From a bacterium (GTDB lineage: Bacteria; Planctomycetota; Planctomycetia; Kolteriales; Kolteriaceae), in contig JAIELF010000038.1 in the NCBI GenBank assembly GCA_019753235.1, forward strand, positions 62,001-126,000: a stretch of DNA of 64,000 bases. Reading direction: 5' to 3'. Position numbers and translations under genes: made by a program. Below, in pieces: positions 1 through 11,100 of this stretch. The notes under the pieces are model-generated. The model did not search any database. It saw only the letters and a program-made list of their open reading frames with translations, and was not told the DNA's origin. The stretch's first letter is position 1, and each line of letters begins with the position of its first letter.

Positions 1-1
1 C

Positions 2-1792
2 CTGCCCGCCCCGTTCGATGAAAAGTACGACGCCTTGTGCCGAGAATGGCTTGAGCAGGTTCGCGCCATCGTGATGCCTTTTGTTCGAGAGGGTGGTCCC
101 GTCATCGGCATCCAAATGAACGATGAAACGATCTATTGTTCTTCGAATGATCCTCCCTGGCACATAGGTTACGAGCCCTCCGCCATGGCGTTCTATCATG
201 ACTTGCTGCGTCGTCGTTATGGTTCGATCGACCGCTACAACGATGTTCATGGCACCAGCTACCCTGGCTTCGATCTGATTCCGGGGCCCGCGCTTCCGAA
301 GAGTCCCGAGGATGCCGACCAGCGGGGCTTGATTCCGACCTCGCCGAAACAATTGGTGGCGTACATTGATTGGGCCGAGCACCAATGGAAGATGCGGCGA
401 GACAATTATGTTCGGTACAAAAACTATCTTGGTTTCGAATTGCCGCACTTGACCAATTATGCCGGCATCACGCCGCCGATCGTCGAGAACGTTCCCGACC
501 AACAAGAGCATGCCAAGGAACCAATCTCGCTAGACTTCGCGGAACTCTATCCTGAGTGGTGGTTCGCGATGAACCGGGTCGATCAGGATGCCGCCAACGG
601 CGCGTATGAATACGGGATGATCAGTTGGCTGGGCGTTGCCGCGTACGATGAGGGGGTTTTCAATCGCTACATCAACACGGCCCGTCGCGCTCGCGGCATC
701 AACATGGAAGAGAACTGGGGCTTTGCCACCCTGTACGACCATCGTTCCAAAGACCCGATTGTCCCCTTCTTTCAGACGCTTGCATCGATCGCGGGCGGTG
801 CAACGGGGTACGTCATTTTCCTCGGCGTCAGTACCGACTATTGGGACAATGACCTCGACCGGACGACGAAGAAGCAGCACCCGACATTCCCCTCGCACGC
901 ACCGATCGACGAGCATGGCAATCTTCGACCGATGTACGATACGATGAAGATGCTCAATGAATGGTTCATCGAGAACGGAGAGGCGCTTCTTTCCTGCGAG
1001 ATCGAAACCGACGTCGCTTACTTGCTGTACGCTCCTTATGCGGCCATCTCTTCCTGGATTCCCGATGAACGATACTGGAAGGTGCCGGGACATGCGATTC
1101 CTCGCTGCGGCCGAAACGGTCTCGAGGAATTCAGTCTTTCCTTGCAACAGGCCGGCTACACGTTCGGCATGTTTGAACTGGAAAGTGCTGACCACGCCCA
1201 GTTGGTCGGCCCCAAAGCATTGGCGATTCATACCGCTCTTCTCATGGACGCGGGGGCTCAAAGAAAGTTGGCCTCGTTTGTCAAACAAGGGGGCAAGCTC
1301 TTCATCTCGGGCGAACTCCCTACTTTCGATCTCGAGTTGAAGCCTTGCACGCTGCTTCGCGACGCGCTGGCGGAGAAGCTGGCCGGCGCGATCTATCGCG
1401 AAGAGAACTTTTTTGCCGACGGCCAATTTGCTGATCATGTTCAAATGGCCGGGATTCATCCCCGTCTTTCTTACAGTGCCGGCATGCGGGCGTATGTTCA
1501 TCGCAGTAGTGAGGACATCTTCGTCTTCTTCTTCAGTTTCGATTTGGCGGGCTCGCATCAGAAGGAAATCACTTTCGAGGGACCGACCGGCAAAGAGACG
1601 ATTCGGCTGACCCTCGGTTCGAAGACCTCGGGCGTTGTGCGGATTCATGCGGGAAGTCTGGCGGGCTATCTCGTGAAAGGAACCAACGAAGTCGAAGGGG
1701 TGACCTCGAAGATCCGCATCGAGTACGCCGGGAGCGTGATCGAAACCGAGGGTGATTTTACCTCAATAATCGAAGGCGTTCGGGGCCACTAA
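2..1792 (+). CDS. GH35-like glycoside hydrolase (beta-galactosidase-like), 5' truncated
   Basis: The frame is open from the first bases of the window, so the N-terminus lies outside; about 596 residues are visible. The segment around GGPVIGIQMNDE resembles the acid/base strand of GH35/clan GH-A glycosidases. A later INMEENWGF stretch could hold the nucleophile glutamate. The C-terminal third (CEIETDVAYLLYA, then a beta-rich end) fits the accessory glutamine-amidotransferase-like and beta-sandwich domains of large beta-galactosidases. The family role is removal of terminal beta-galactosyl residues from oligosaccharides. A TIM-barrel isomerase follows about 165 bp downstream on the same strand, consistent with sugar catabolism. 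The family call is from motif resemblance only; GH42 or another GH-A family is possible. Confidence 0.6.
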   Translation: MPAPFDEKYDALCREWLEQVRAIVMPFVREGGPVIGIQMNDETIYCSSNDPPWHIGYEPSAMAFYHDLLRRRYGSIDRYNDVHGTSYPGFDLIPGPALPKSPEDADQRGLIPTSPKQLVAYIDWAEHQWKMRRDNYVRYKNYLGFELPHLTNYAGITPPIVENVPDQQEHAKEPISLDFAELYPEWWFAMNRVDQDAANGAYEYGMISWLGVAAYDEGVFNRYINTARRARGINMEENWGFATLYDHRSKDPIVPFFQTLASIAGGATGYVIFLGVSTDYWDNDLDRTTKKQHPTFPSHAPIDEHGNLRPMYDTMKMLNEWFIENGEALLSCEIETDVAYLLYAPYAAISSWIPDERYWKVPGHAIPRCGRNGLEEFSLSLQQAGYTFGMFELESADHAQLVGPKALAIHTALLMDAGAQRKLASFVKQGGKLFISGELPTFDLELKPCTLLRDALAEKLAGAIYREENFFADGQFADHVQMAGIHPRLSYSAGMRAYVHRSSEDIFVFFFSFDLAGSHQKEITFEGPTGKETIRLTLGSKTSGVVRIHAGSLAGYLVKGTNEVEGVTSKIRIEYAGSVIETEGDFTSIIEGVRGH

Positions 1793-1957
1793 CGGGGACA
1801 AACGCCCCTCCTGGCCGACCGCTGAAATCGGTCATTACCTCGACATTTTGACCATGGTCGCCCTCCGCGGGCCTTTTGCGGAGGCCGGCCGACGGCGACT
1901 TCGCCTTGCCACCGATCGCCTGCCAAGCTACAAGCGGGGGACGTGAGGGGTTTAGGC

Positions 1958-2785
1958 ATGCGCATCGGAATCATCGATTATCTTCTTCGTGCTCGCGATT
2001 CGATGCTTCCGCACCTCGCGCGCGAGCTCGGCTTCGATTCGATCGAACTGGCCATTGATAAGTTCGGCGACCCGGGTCGGCTAATGTTCGATCCCGAACG
2101 AGGCGACGACATGGTCTATCTCACCAAGTCGGCTGGCGTCGGTATCAGCTCGGTCAACGCGATTCAGTTTCTCCAACAGAATCTTCTGGACCCCGATCCC
2201 GTTCGTCGGCGTCCGACGGGGCTCCTCGTGAAGGGCCTCTTCGAGCGTTCCCTGGCCATTGGAGCCGACGTCGTGGTCCTTCCGCTTTTGGGTGCGAGCG
2301 AAGTTCGTGGCGACGACGAGCTCTTAGCCTTGACGGAATTGTTGCCGATCTGGACCCGCTGGGCAGAGTCGCTGGATATTGCCGTTGCGATTAAGACATC
2401 TCTCTTTGCAGAGCAGATCCTTCGCATGCTGGAGGATTTTCCTGCTCCGCACCTAGGTCTTTCGTTCGATCCAGCCTTGCTTGCCGCCATGGGCCGCGAC
2501 CCGGTGGCCGAGTGGGATAAACTTGCCCCTCGGGTCCATCATGTTCATTTGCAGGATCGAACCCGCGCGGGGTTAGCAGCATCGCTTGGCGAGGGTGATG
2601 CTCCACTGCCGACAATCATCGAGGCGATCGTCGCCCGCCAGTATGCCGGCGCCATCGTCTTATCGACTCCGGCGGGGGACCATCCCAAAGAAAACGCTCG
2701 ACGAAACAGAGTCTACTTGGAACGTCTCTTAACCGTCGCTCACCGCGCGAAGACGGAACGTTCTCTTGCCCCCACCGAGCCTTAA
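1958..2785 (+). CDS. Sugar phosphate isomerase/epimerase-like TIM barrel protein
   Basis: About 275 residues with the pattern of the AP-endonuclease-2/xylose-isomerase-like TIM barrel family: MRIGIIDYLL start, LGFDSIEL after the first helix, LGLSFDPALL and a VHHVHLQDRTR strand near the C-terminus that normally supplies metal or substrate ligands. Likely a sugar isomerase, epimerase or keto-acid sugar enzyme; the substrate cannot be told. An in-frame GTG lies at 1943, but ATG 1958 has a GAGGGG ribosome-binding sequence 7 bases upstream and begins exactly at the first beta-strand, so it is preferred. The gene ends two bases from the convergent DUF1501 gene. It probably works with the upstream glycosidase. 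Confidence 0.75.
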   Translation: MRIGIIDYLLRARDSMLPHLARELGFDSIELAIDKFGDPGRLMFDPERGDDMVYLTKSAGVGISSVNAIQFLQQNLLDPDPVRRRPTGLLVKGLFERSLAIGADVVVLPLLGASEVRGDDELLALTELLPIWTRWAESLDIAVAIKTSLFAEQILRMLEDFPAPHLGLSFDPALLAAMGRDPVAEWDKLAPRVHHVHLQDRTRAGLAASLGEGDAPLPTIIEAIVARQYAGAIVLSTPAGDHPKENARRNRVYLERLLTVAHRAKTERSLAPTEP

Positions 2786-2787
2786 CA

Positions 2788-4221
2788 TCAAGCAAGGATT
2801 GAACGGATGATTTGTCCCTCATCCGACGGGCCGATCAATCGTTGACGAAGTCCCTGATACCGGAAGTGAAACGCGTAAGGGTCCAGCCCCATCAAGTGCA
2901 GAATGGTCGCCTGCAGATCCCGCACGCTGGTTTTGTTTTCGACCGGGAAGTAACCAAGCTCGTCGGTGGCGCCGTATGTCATCCCCGGCTTGATACCGCC
3001 CCCCGCCATCCACATCGAAAAACTATGCGGATGATGATCGCGTCCCAGGAACGTCGAACCTCCCCGCGCTTCGTTCATACTGGTTCGGCCAAACTCGCCA
3101 CTCCATATCACCAGCGTTTCATCAAGCATGCCGCGACGCTTGAGGTCGATTAAAAGTGCCGCCAAAGGGCGGTCGACATCGCGACATTTTTTCGGCAGCG
3201 CGCCCATGATGTCGTCCAGCGCGCTTGTCCCGTGGATATCCCAACCCCAATCGAAGAGTTGAACAAACCGAACACCCCGTTCGACCAATCGACGCGCCAA
3301 CAAACAGTTATTGGCAAAGCTCGCAGCACCGGGCTTGGCTCCGTAGAGATCAAGCGTCTCTTGATCCTCACCCGCCAGCGACATGACATCGGGAACCGAG
3401 ACCTGCATGCGATAGGCGAGTTCGTATTGGCTGATGCGAGTGGTTGTTTCGGGATCGCCGAAAAGTTCGAGCTCGCGCTCGTTGATCTCTCGAATGGCGT
3501 CGAGACTTCTTCGCCGGGCCTGTCGCGTCACGCCCGGGGGATCATTGGCGAAGAGGATCGGCTCGCCGCCACTTCGGCACTGCACTCCTTGATAGACCGA
3601 GGGGAGAAAACCCGACGACCAAAGGGCCTTGCCCGCGCTGGGATCGCTTCCCCCGGTCACCATGACAACGTAGCTCGGCAGATCGGCGTTCTCACTTCCC
3701 AGACCGTACGTGATCCATGAACCCAACCCTGGGTTGCCGAACCGTGACGCCCCCGAGAACAAGAGCAGCTCGGCCGGCGCGTGATTGAATTGATCGGTCC
3801 ACATCCCCTTCAGAAAGGTGACCTCGTCGGCCACTTGGCTGAATTCGGGCAAGAGCTCGCTGATCCATGCGCCTGACTGGCCATGCTGAGCAAATCTGTA
3901 AGGAGTTCCTAGAAGTTTCGGCGTCCCCTTGATGAACGCGAACCGCTGTCCCTTTAGGAGCTCGGCAGGACACTCCTTCATGTTGTACTCAACGAGTTTC
4001 GGCTTCCAGTCGAAGAGCTCGTGTTGCGGCGGCGAGCCGGCCATGTGCAGATAGATGACCCGCTTGGCACGAGCGGATCGCGCCACCGCTGGCGGTTCAG
4101 ACGCGACTGACCGACCTTCGATGGCCGCCAGCGCCATCGCCCCCATGCCGGCACCTAAGAAGTACCGTCGCGTTCGCGAGCCGACCTGTTCGACTCTCTC
4201 TTGGCGTTGTCGCGCGTCCAC
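2788..4221 (-). CDS. DUF1501 family protein with Tat signal
   Basis: A 477-residue protein. The N-terminus SRTRRYFLGAGMGAMALAA is a twin-arginine signal, so export in folded form is expected. The rest matches DUF1501, a sulfatase/alkaline-phosphatase-fold family abundant in planctomycetes: IYLHMAGSPPQHELFDWKP, LVIWSGEFGRTS and GRDHHPHSFSMWMAGGGI. Substrate is unknown for the family. The start is GTG at 4221 with a GGGAGAG sequence just upstream. It lies 103 bases downstream of the DUF1549/DUF1553 gene on the same strand; such pairs are recurrent in planctomycetes and are thought to act together in the periplasm, probably on complex polysaccharides (the pairing is known, the function is not). 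Confidence 0.88.
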   Translation of the reverse strand: MDARQRQERVEQVGSRTRRYFLGAGMGAMALAAIEGRSVASEPPAVARSARAKRVIYLHMAGSPPQHELFDWKPKLVEYNMKECPAELLKGQRFAFIKGTPKLLGTPYRFAQHGQSGAWISELLPEFSQVADEVTFLKGMWTDQFNHAPAELLLFSGASRFGNPGLGSWITYGLGSENADLPSYVVMVTGGSDPSAGKALWSSGFLPSVYQGVQCRSGGEPILFANDPPGVTRQARRRSLDAIREINERELELFGDPETTTRISQYELAYRMQVSVPDVMSLAGEDQETLDLYGAKPGAASFANNCLLARRLVERGVRFVQLFDWGWDIHGTSALDDIMGALPKKCRDVDRPLAALLIDLKRRGMLDETLVIWSGEFGRTSMNEARGGSTFLGRDHHPHSFSMWMAGGGIKPGMTYGATDELGYFPVENKTSVRDLQATILHLMGLDPYAFHFRYQGLRQRLIGPSDEGQIIRSILA

Positions 4222-4324
4222 AATTTCTCTCCCGCTGACAAAGTCTCTTCACGTCCTCGACATCATCAAAGCACGACACCACACGGTGACCGCGAAACGC
4301 TCTTCATCGCATCGACAGAGGAGG

Positions 4325-7300
4325 TTACCCCTTCGTCAAGACCGCATCGAGATTCAAAAGAACGTTCCCAAGAGCGGTCAGTGCCGCTCCCTCGGCCGGC
4401 TCGAGCCCCGCGGGCAACGGCCCGACTGGTTCGGTAGCTGTCTCGATCGCTCGGCCTAGATCTTTGCGATACATCTGAAGCTCGTCTTCGTAGAGCCGAA
4501 CCAGGGACGCGATCACTTTCTCATCCGTCGGCCGACCCAGGACGATCCGCCAACCGAGCCGAACGCGATCGACCGGACTGGGGCCTGCCTCGCGCGCGAT
4601 CCGCCGACCGAGCCACTGCGCCGCTTCCACGTAGACGGGGTCATTGAGCGTCACGAAAGCTTGCAGTGGTGTGTTGGTACTGGGACGACGAAGAGTGCAG
4701 AGTTCTCGACTCGGAGCATCAAACACCGCCATCGAGGGGTATGGAATCGTCCGTCGCCAAAAGGTGTACACCCCTCGCCGAACACGGTCCTCGCCGGGAC
4801 TAGTGGTCCAGTTTCGATCGGACCCATTGAAGGCTGCCTGCCACAGACCGGGGGGCTGAAACGGATAAACACTTGGCCCCAGCATCTTGGTGCTCCGGAC
4901 ACCCGACAGCGTGAGGGCTTGATCCCGAACAGTCTCGGCATCAAGTCGCTGACGAGGAAAGCGAGCCAACCATCGATTCGCAGGATCCTTCTCGAAGTCG
5001 CTGGGCCGAACCACCGACGATTGCCGATAGGTGGAACTCGTGACAATCTCGGACAACGTTCGCTTCATATCGAAGCCTCGATCGACGAAATCGATGGCCA
5101 ACGCGTCGAGGACCTCGGGATGCGTTGGCAATTCTCCCTGCGTTCCAAAATCCTCTTCCGTCTCGACCAGGCCGCGACCCAAAAGACGAGCCCAGATTCG
5201 ATTGACCGTTACCCGTCCGGTGAGCGGATGCTCGGGAGTCGTCAACCAGCGGGCAAGCGTTTGACGATGGAGCGGTTGACTGGCCGGGAGCGGGGGCAGG
5301 AATGCCGGGACTCCCGGTTCGACGGTGTTGCCAGGCGCGAGAAAATTTCCTTTGGCCATCACGCGGGTCACGCGTCGCTCACCAGGGGCCAGCTCTCGCA
5401 TGATCGGAAGCTTAGGACCGACCGGCTTGGATGCTTCCAGACGAGCGATCGCTTCGCGGACGCTGACAAGCGAGGGAGCGATCTGCTGATAGTAGCTGAC
5501 CAGTCGCGCGAGTTCGTCAGCCGAGCGCTCGGCCGAGGGGCGATCGATGATATCGAGCACATCCTTCGGGACACCGGCGCGTCGTGTCAGCGAAGGGTCG
5601 CGCGACACCGCCAAACGAAATCGGCCGATCGTGTGATTGCGCTGCGGAAAGAACTGTTGCAGGGTCACTCGCCATTTCACCGAAGAAGCCTGCAGCGCGG
5701 GCGACGCGAAGACAAACCACGCGGTCTGCGATTGGCTGTACTTCGGGCTGATCCCCCAACCCTTTTGACGGACATTGTCCGAACGTACCGCGTGAAGTAC
5801 GGGAAGGCCGGTCTGTTCGAACGTCGCCCACGCGTTGGCCAGTGGGACGTTTCGCCAGGGGCCTGGCTCGAAGGTGACCGACGTCGCAGGAGGCTCGGCC
5901 AACACCTGTGACCAGACCGGTCGGCGGTCCGCATCGAGAATCGACACCACCGCGCCGGCAAGCCGATCCCCCGACGCTCCATCGGTCCGATTCCAAATCA
6001 CGATTCGATCGATGGTCTCATCCTTGGTCAGCTTCACTTCCCACCATGGATTATCGTCCGTGGCGGTGTGCGTGACCGACGAAGCCGCAAAGTAATCTCC
6101 GTTGGTAACACCGTCGATCGCGCGGATAGGAGCCCCGCCATAATCGGTACTCTTTTGCGATGCCCTTCCCGTTCTTGCGACGTTCTGATCGCCGGCGATG
6201 ACTTCGACCTCGGCCAGCGAGAGAATTCGACCCGAACCGGAAAGATCGACACGAATGAATCGGCCCGCGACTTTTTGATCGACCGCGCTGGCGTCGGCGA
6301 CATCCACAAGCAAGCGAGAAAGTACAAAGCCGCCGTTCGACGCTCGGCCAGGCCCTCCCAATGGGAGCGTTTTATCCGCGAGCGCTTCCAGTTGCAGACC
6401 GGTCCAGCCTCCGGTGGAAAGGGTCGCCTCGACGGTGTACGTCTCTTCGACTCCCATCGCGTCGTTGGCGCGAATCGAACCATCCTCGATCTTTTCCAGC
6501 GACGCCCCCGCGGCCGATCGAAACGAATCGATCTCGACCTGTTGCCAGGGGGTTGTCATCGCCAGCGACGCCTCCCAGTCCGATTGCTCGCGGGCAAGCT
6601 GCTCGGGTGAAATCGACAAATTGCTTCGAAGCGCAGCCACCTGATCATCGATGCGAGCGATCTCATCGCGCATCGACGCCGTCGGCGCAGGGATGGTCGG
6701 CTCATCGTCGGGCTTATCCGTGTCGGCGGTCTGATTGAAGAAAGCGTAGACGCGATAGTACTCTTCGTGCGTGATGGGGTCGTACTTATGAGAATGGCAC
6801 TGAGCACATCCCAGCGTCAGCCCCATCCAGACCTGAAAGGTTGTGTTGGCTCGATCCTTGACGGCAACGACGCGGAACTCCTCGTCGTCGGTCCCACCTT
6901 CGCCGTTGGTCATCGTGTTGCGATGAAAGCCTGTCGCGACCGTTTGATCGGTGGTCGCCATGGGGATCAGATCGCCAGCAAGCTGTTCGAGCGTGAATTG
7001 ATCAAAGGGCATGTTGGCATTCAACGATTCAATCACCCAATCGCGGTAACGCCACATATTGGGACGAAGCGGATCGGAGGCATACCCGGTCGAATCAGCG
7101 TAGCGAGCCAAATCAAGCCAAACCCGGCCCCATCGTTCGCCGTAGGCTGGAGATGCCAAAAAACGATCGACCAATCGATGCTCTGCATCCGCGGACTCAT
7201 CGTTCACAAAACGATCAACCTCATCCGTCGTCGGAGGTAGTCCCAGGATGTCGAGGGCCAGTCGCCGAGCCCAAACGAACCGGTCTGCTTTCGGCGAAAC

Positions 7301-7831
7301 CGTCATCCCCTCGTTTCGAAGACGATCGAGAACGAATAGATCACTGACACTGTCACACCACCTGTCGATCGGAGTCGAATAGGTCGGCCAAACCGGCGAG
7401 ACGAACGACCAGTGCGGCGTGACGTTGGCCCCTTGCTCGATCCATCGGCGAAGAAGATCGACCTCTTTGGGCGTAAGCGGAACATCCTTCCCCTCGGGGG
7501 GCATTCGCTGCGCCGAGTCGCGGGAGGTCACCCGATGAAGAATGGTCGAGCGAGCGGGATCACCCGGAACGATGGCGCGCAAGCCACTCTCTAGAACCGC
7601 CGTCGCTTGATCGCGATCATCCAACCGAAGACCCGCCTCGCGGTGCTCGTCGTCTGGACCGTGGCAAGCGTAGCATCGACTCGAAAGGATGGGACGAACA
7701 TCGCGATCGAACGAAATCTCTGATGGATCGCTGGCTCTCCCCGTTGGGGCCAGAATGACCATCGCCCCACTGATGAGAACGGTCAGGATCCTTGGTTGTC
7801 TCTCAGAGATCGATCGAAGAGGAGATTTCAT
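4325..7831 (-). CDS. DUF1549/DUF1553 protein with planctomycete cytochrome c domain
   Basis: A 1168-residue exported protein. After a hydrophobic signal (ILTVLISGAMVILAPTGRAS) comes the PSCyt1 haem domain with CYACHGPDDEHREAG near residue 52. PSCyt2/DUF1549 follows (about 150-360, including CAQCHSHKYDPIT near 343), then a discoidin-like region (about 520-720, ARTGRASQKSTDYGG and NPWWEVKL). DUF1553 lies at the C-terminus (GRVTVNRIWARLLGRGLVET). The frame stays open to 8047, but ATG 7831 is chosen: it gives a proper signal peptide and has TAGGAG upstream. Role is unproven; the CxxCH motifs imply covalent haem and periplasmic electron transfer or oxidative polysaccharide breakdown. Likely co-transcribed with the DUF1501 gene. 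Confidence 0.88.
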   Translation of the reverse strand: MKSPLRSISERQPRILTVLISGAMVILAPTGRASDPSEISFDRDVRPILSSRCYACHGPDDEHREAGLRLDDRDQATAVLESGLRAIVPGDPARSTILHRVTSRDSAQRMPPEGKDVPLTPKEVDLLRRWIEQGANVTPHWSFVSPVWPTYSTPIDRWCDSVSDLFVLDRLRNEGMTVSPKADRFVWARRLALDILGLPPTTDEVDRFVNDESADAEHRLVDRFLASPAYGERWGRVWLDLARYADSTGYASDPLRPNMWRYRDWVIESLNANMPFDQFTLEQLAGDLIPMATTDQTVATGFHRNTMTNGEGGTDDEEFRVVAVKDRANTTFQVWMGLTLGCAQCHSHKYDPITHEEYYRVYAFFNQTADTDKPDDEPTIPAPTASMRDEIARIDDQVAALRSNLSISPEQLAREQSDWEASLAMTTPWQQVEIDSFRSAAGASLEKIEDGSIRANDAMGVEETYTVEATLSTGGWTGLQLEALADKTLPLGGPGRASNGGFVLSRLLVDVADASAVDQKVAGRFIRVDLSGSGRILSLAEVEVIAGDQNVARTGRASQKSTDYGGAPIRAIDGVTNGDYFAASSVTHTATDDNPWWEVKLTKDETIDRIVIWNRTDGASGDRLAGAVVSILDADRRPVWSQVLAEPPATSVTFEPGPWRNVPLANAWATFEQTGLPVLHAVRSDNVRQKGWGISPKYSQSQTAWFVFASPALQASSVKWRVTLQQFFPQRNHTIGRFRLAVSRDPSLTRRAGVPKDVLDIIDRPSAERSADELARLVSYYQQIAPSLVSVREAIARLEASKPVGPKLPIMRELAPGERRVTRVMAKGNFLAPGNTVEPGVPAFLPPLPASQPLHRQTLARWLTTPEHPLTGRVTVNRIWARLLGRGLVETEEDFGTQGELPTHPEVLDALAIDFVDRGFDMKRTLSEIVTSSTYRQSSVVRPSDFEKDPANRWLARFPRQRLDAETVRDQALTLSGVRSTKMLGPSVYPFQPPGLWQAAFNGSDRNWTTSPGEDRVRRGVYTFWRRTIPYPSMAVFDAPSRELCTLRRPSTNTPLQAFVTLNDPVYVEAAQWLGRRIAREAGPSPVDRVRLGWRIVLGRPTDEKVIASLVRLYEDELQMYRKDLGRAIETATEPVGPLPAGLEPAEGAALTALGNVLLNLDAVLTKG

Positions 7832-8107
7832 TCGTGCTGACTTGCTCCTATTCGCGAATCGGCGCGCGTTGACATTCCCAAACCATTGCATCTTCGAGTT
7901 TACCCTGCCGGGGTGGTGATCGGCTAGAATCTGTCGGAAAAGTCGCCCACCCTCGAATGAGGAACGGGAGCAAGGAGACTTGCACGCATCGTCGACGAAG
8001 GGAGATTTCTCGGAACGAGTCGCGACGTGAATAGGGAAAGTTGGCATGACCCCGGTGACGCCGGTACCATGTCGGGCGATACATCTTCATCGCGAAAGTG
8101 ATTGTCC
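7832..8107. other. Divergent intergenic region
   Basis: Between the divergently transcribed DUF1549/1553 gene and the large dehydrogenase gene; it must hold promoters for both. No convincing -35/-10 pair was recognised by eye. The open frame reaching into it from the left gene is regarded as spurious. Confidence 0.5.
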
Positions 8108-11100
8108 ATGAAACAGTTCCTAATGGTTGGCATGGTGGTTTGGGGATGGGGGTCTCTTTCCATTCATGCGGAAGAGACTTGGCAAAGGCTGCAAGTCCCT
8201 GGCAGTTGGGAGGACACTTCCGAGGGTCGCTTGGCCGAGTACGACGGTTTTGCGTGGTACCGGGCACAGGTTCGCATTCCCGCGAACTGGAGGGATCTCC
8301 CGGTCGAGCTCCTTCTTTCGCAGATCGACAACAGCTACGAAGCCTACGTTGACGGCCACAAGGTCGGCTCATCGGGGTCGTTTCCGCCCGACTATCAGCC
8401 TGCCGGTGATGACTTGAAACGGTTTGTCATCCCGCGCGAGCATCTCCGTTTTGGCGAACTTCATTGGGTCGCCGTTCGCGTGTTCAACCACGATGGACAA
8501 GGGGGCTTCAAAGGTCCCGTCCCCATCGTGACCACTTCCAAGCAAGCGGTGCAGATGCGAGGAGGATGGGAGTTTCGTACCGGCGATGATCCTTCTTGGA
8601 GCAAGCCGATCCAACCGGCAATACCGGCGAATCGCCCTTTCGAAGACATCCTCACCACGCCGGACATTGTCCAATCGTTGATGAGTAAGCTGGCCGTCCG
8701 AGCGGCCAAATCGCCCGCCGACTCACTCAAGATGTTCACCCTACCCGAGGATCTCGCGCTGGACCAACTCTTAACGGAACCGACCATCGAACAACCGGTG
8801 TTTCTCCATTTTGACGAGCGAGGTCGATTGTGGGTCGTTGAGTATCGGCAATACCCACACCCGGCCGGGGTCAAGATGATCAGTCGGGATAAATTTTGGC
8901 GCGCGGTTTATGACAAGGTTCCGCCACCGCCGCCGAACCATTTTCCGGGCAAGGACCGCATCACCATCCACGAAGATACCGACGGCGATGGAACACTCGA
9001 TTCGCACAAGATTTTTGTCGAGGGGCTCAATATTGCAACCGCTGTCGAGCGTGGGCGTGGCGGCGTTTGGGTCTTGAACCCGCCGTATCTTCTCTTTTAT
9101 CCCGACGCCAACAATGATGATGTTCCGGATGGCGATCCCGTCGTTCATCTCTCCGGATTCGGCCTCGAAGATACGCACTCGGTCGTCAACAGTTTGTGCT
9201 GGGGGCCGGATGGTTGGCTCTACGGAGCACAGGGAAGCACTGTCACCGCTCGGGTTATTCGACCCGGTCTAGACAAAGATCCGATCTCGACATCAATGGG
9301 TCAGCTCATCTGGCGTTATCACCCGACGCGCCGCGAGTACGAAGTCTTTGCCGAGGGGGGAGGAAACGCCTTTGGATGTGAATTCGACAACAGTGGACGT
9401 GTCTATTCCGGTCATAACGGCGGCGACACTCGCGGGTTTCATTACGTGCAAGGAGGCTACTACCAGAAAGGATTCACCAAACACGGCCCTCTTTCGAATC
9501 CCTTCGCCTTCGGCTACTTCAAGCAGATGGAATCCCCGCCCGTCGCCCGATTCACACACACGTTTCTCATCTACGAAGGGGGCTCGCTCCCCTCTCCTTA
9601 TCACGGCCTGCTGATGGGAGTCTCCCCGCTCGAAAGCTTTGTCGTCGCTTGCAAGGTTACTCCGCAGGGATCAACTTTTCGCACCGAAGATGTCGGCCAT
9701 CCGATCACCACCACCGATGGATACTTCAAGCCCGTCGACATCAAGGCAGGCCCCGACGGCTCGGTGTATGTGGCCGACTGGTATGATTTCAACGTCAATC
9801 ATTACCGGAACCACGAGGGGAACATCGACCCCGCTTCCGGTCGAGTCTATCGCCTTCGTGCCAAGGGACTCTTGCCGAGCAAACCGCGCGACCTTTCCGC
9901 CCTGACGTCCGCACAACTTGTCGAACTCCTGGGCGACGACAACAAATGGACTCGCCAAACGGCAAGGCGATTGCTGGCCGATCGTGAGGACGCGAGCGTG
10001 ATCCCGATGCTGCGCGAAACGCTGGCGCGCACGACGGGACAGAGATCACTCGAATCTTTGTGGGCGCTCTACGTGCTAGGAGATTGGAACGATGAGCGCG
10101 CCCTCGAAACTTTAAGCCATGCCGATGCCGAGGTCCGCGAATGGGGCGTTCGGCTCGCGGGCGATGCTCGACAAGTATCTCCCGCCGTCGCCGAGGCTTT
10201 AGCGGCTCTGGCCAAGAGAGAACCTGCCGTGGCCGTTCGAAGTCAACTCGCTTCGACCGCCAAGCGTCTACCCGGTACGGCTTGCCTTGCGATCGTACGC
10301 GGGCTCGTCGAGCATGATGAGGATGTGGCCGACCCTCATCTACCTTTGTTGGTCTGGTGGGCGATCGAATCGAAAGTATCCTCCGATGAATCGGCCGTGA
10401 TCAGCCTGCTCGAAGACGCAACCTTCTGGGCTAGGCCGATGGTGGATCAGTTTCTTCTGGAACGATGGATCCGGCGTTTCGCAGCTACCGGGAGCAGGCG
10501 CGATCTTTCGGTCTGCGCCAAACTGCTCGACATGGCCCCGACGGCCGAGGCAGGCAAGCGACTGATGGTGGGATTCGAGCAGGCCTTCGCCGGTCGCTCG
10601 TTGGCGGACATTCCCGATGACTTGGCGAAGGCTTTAGCCAAGCAAGGAAATGTGTCGATCGTGTTGGGCCTTCGATTGGGGCGGCAAGAGGCTGCCGATC
10701 AAGCGCGGGCGATTCTGGCTCAGGCGGACGCCGACGTCTCCACGAAACTCGCGGTGATCGAAACGCTCGGCGAAGTCCCGAGGGCCGACGCTCTCGAACC
10801 TCTCTTAGCCCTGTTGAACTCGACCCAGCCCGAAGAGATCACTCGGGCGACGATCACATCGTTATCGCGATACACCTCTCCCGAGGTTGGCCGGGCGCTG
10901 GTCGCACGGATTCACCGTGCGCCGGCGGAGCTTCGCGGAATCGCGCTTGCGACCCTCGCCAGCAGGCCGGCTTGGTCACTGCTCTTGATGGAAGAGATTA
11001 AAAAGAACGCCTGGTCGGCCAACGACGTTCCCGAGGCAATCGTTCGGCAACTCGCGAGCCATCGCCATCCTGTGCTGGCCGCTGCTGTGAAAGAGGTATG

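Noticed and set aside
530-1648. Long minus-strand open frame (372 codons) opposite the GH35-like gene
   Set aside because: Antisense shadow: Arg/His-rich, no motif, no ribosome-binding site, fully inside a gene with clear family features.
4661-5911. Plus-strand 416-codon frame opposite the DUF1549/1553 gene
   Set aside because: Arg-rich antisense composition; the minus strand carries clear family domains.
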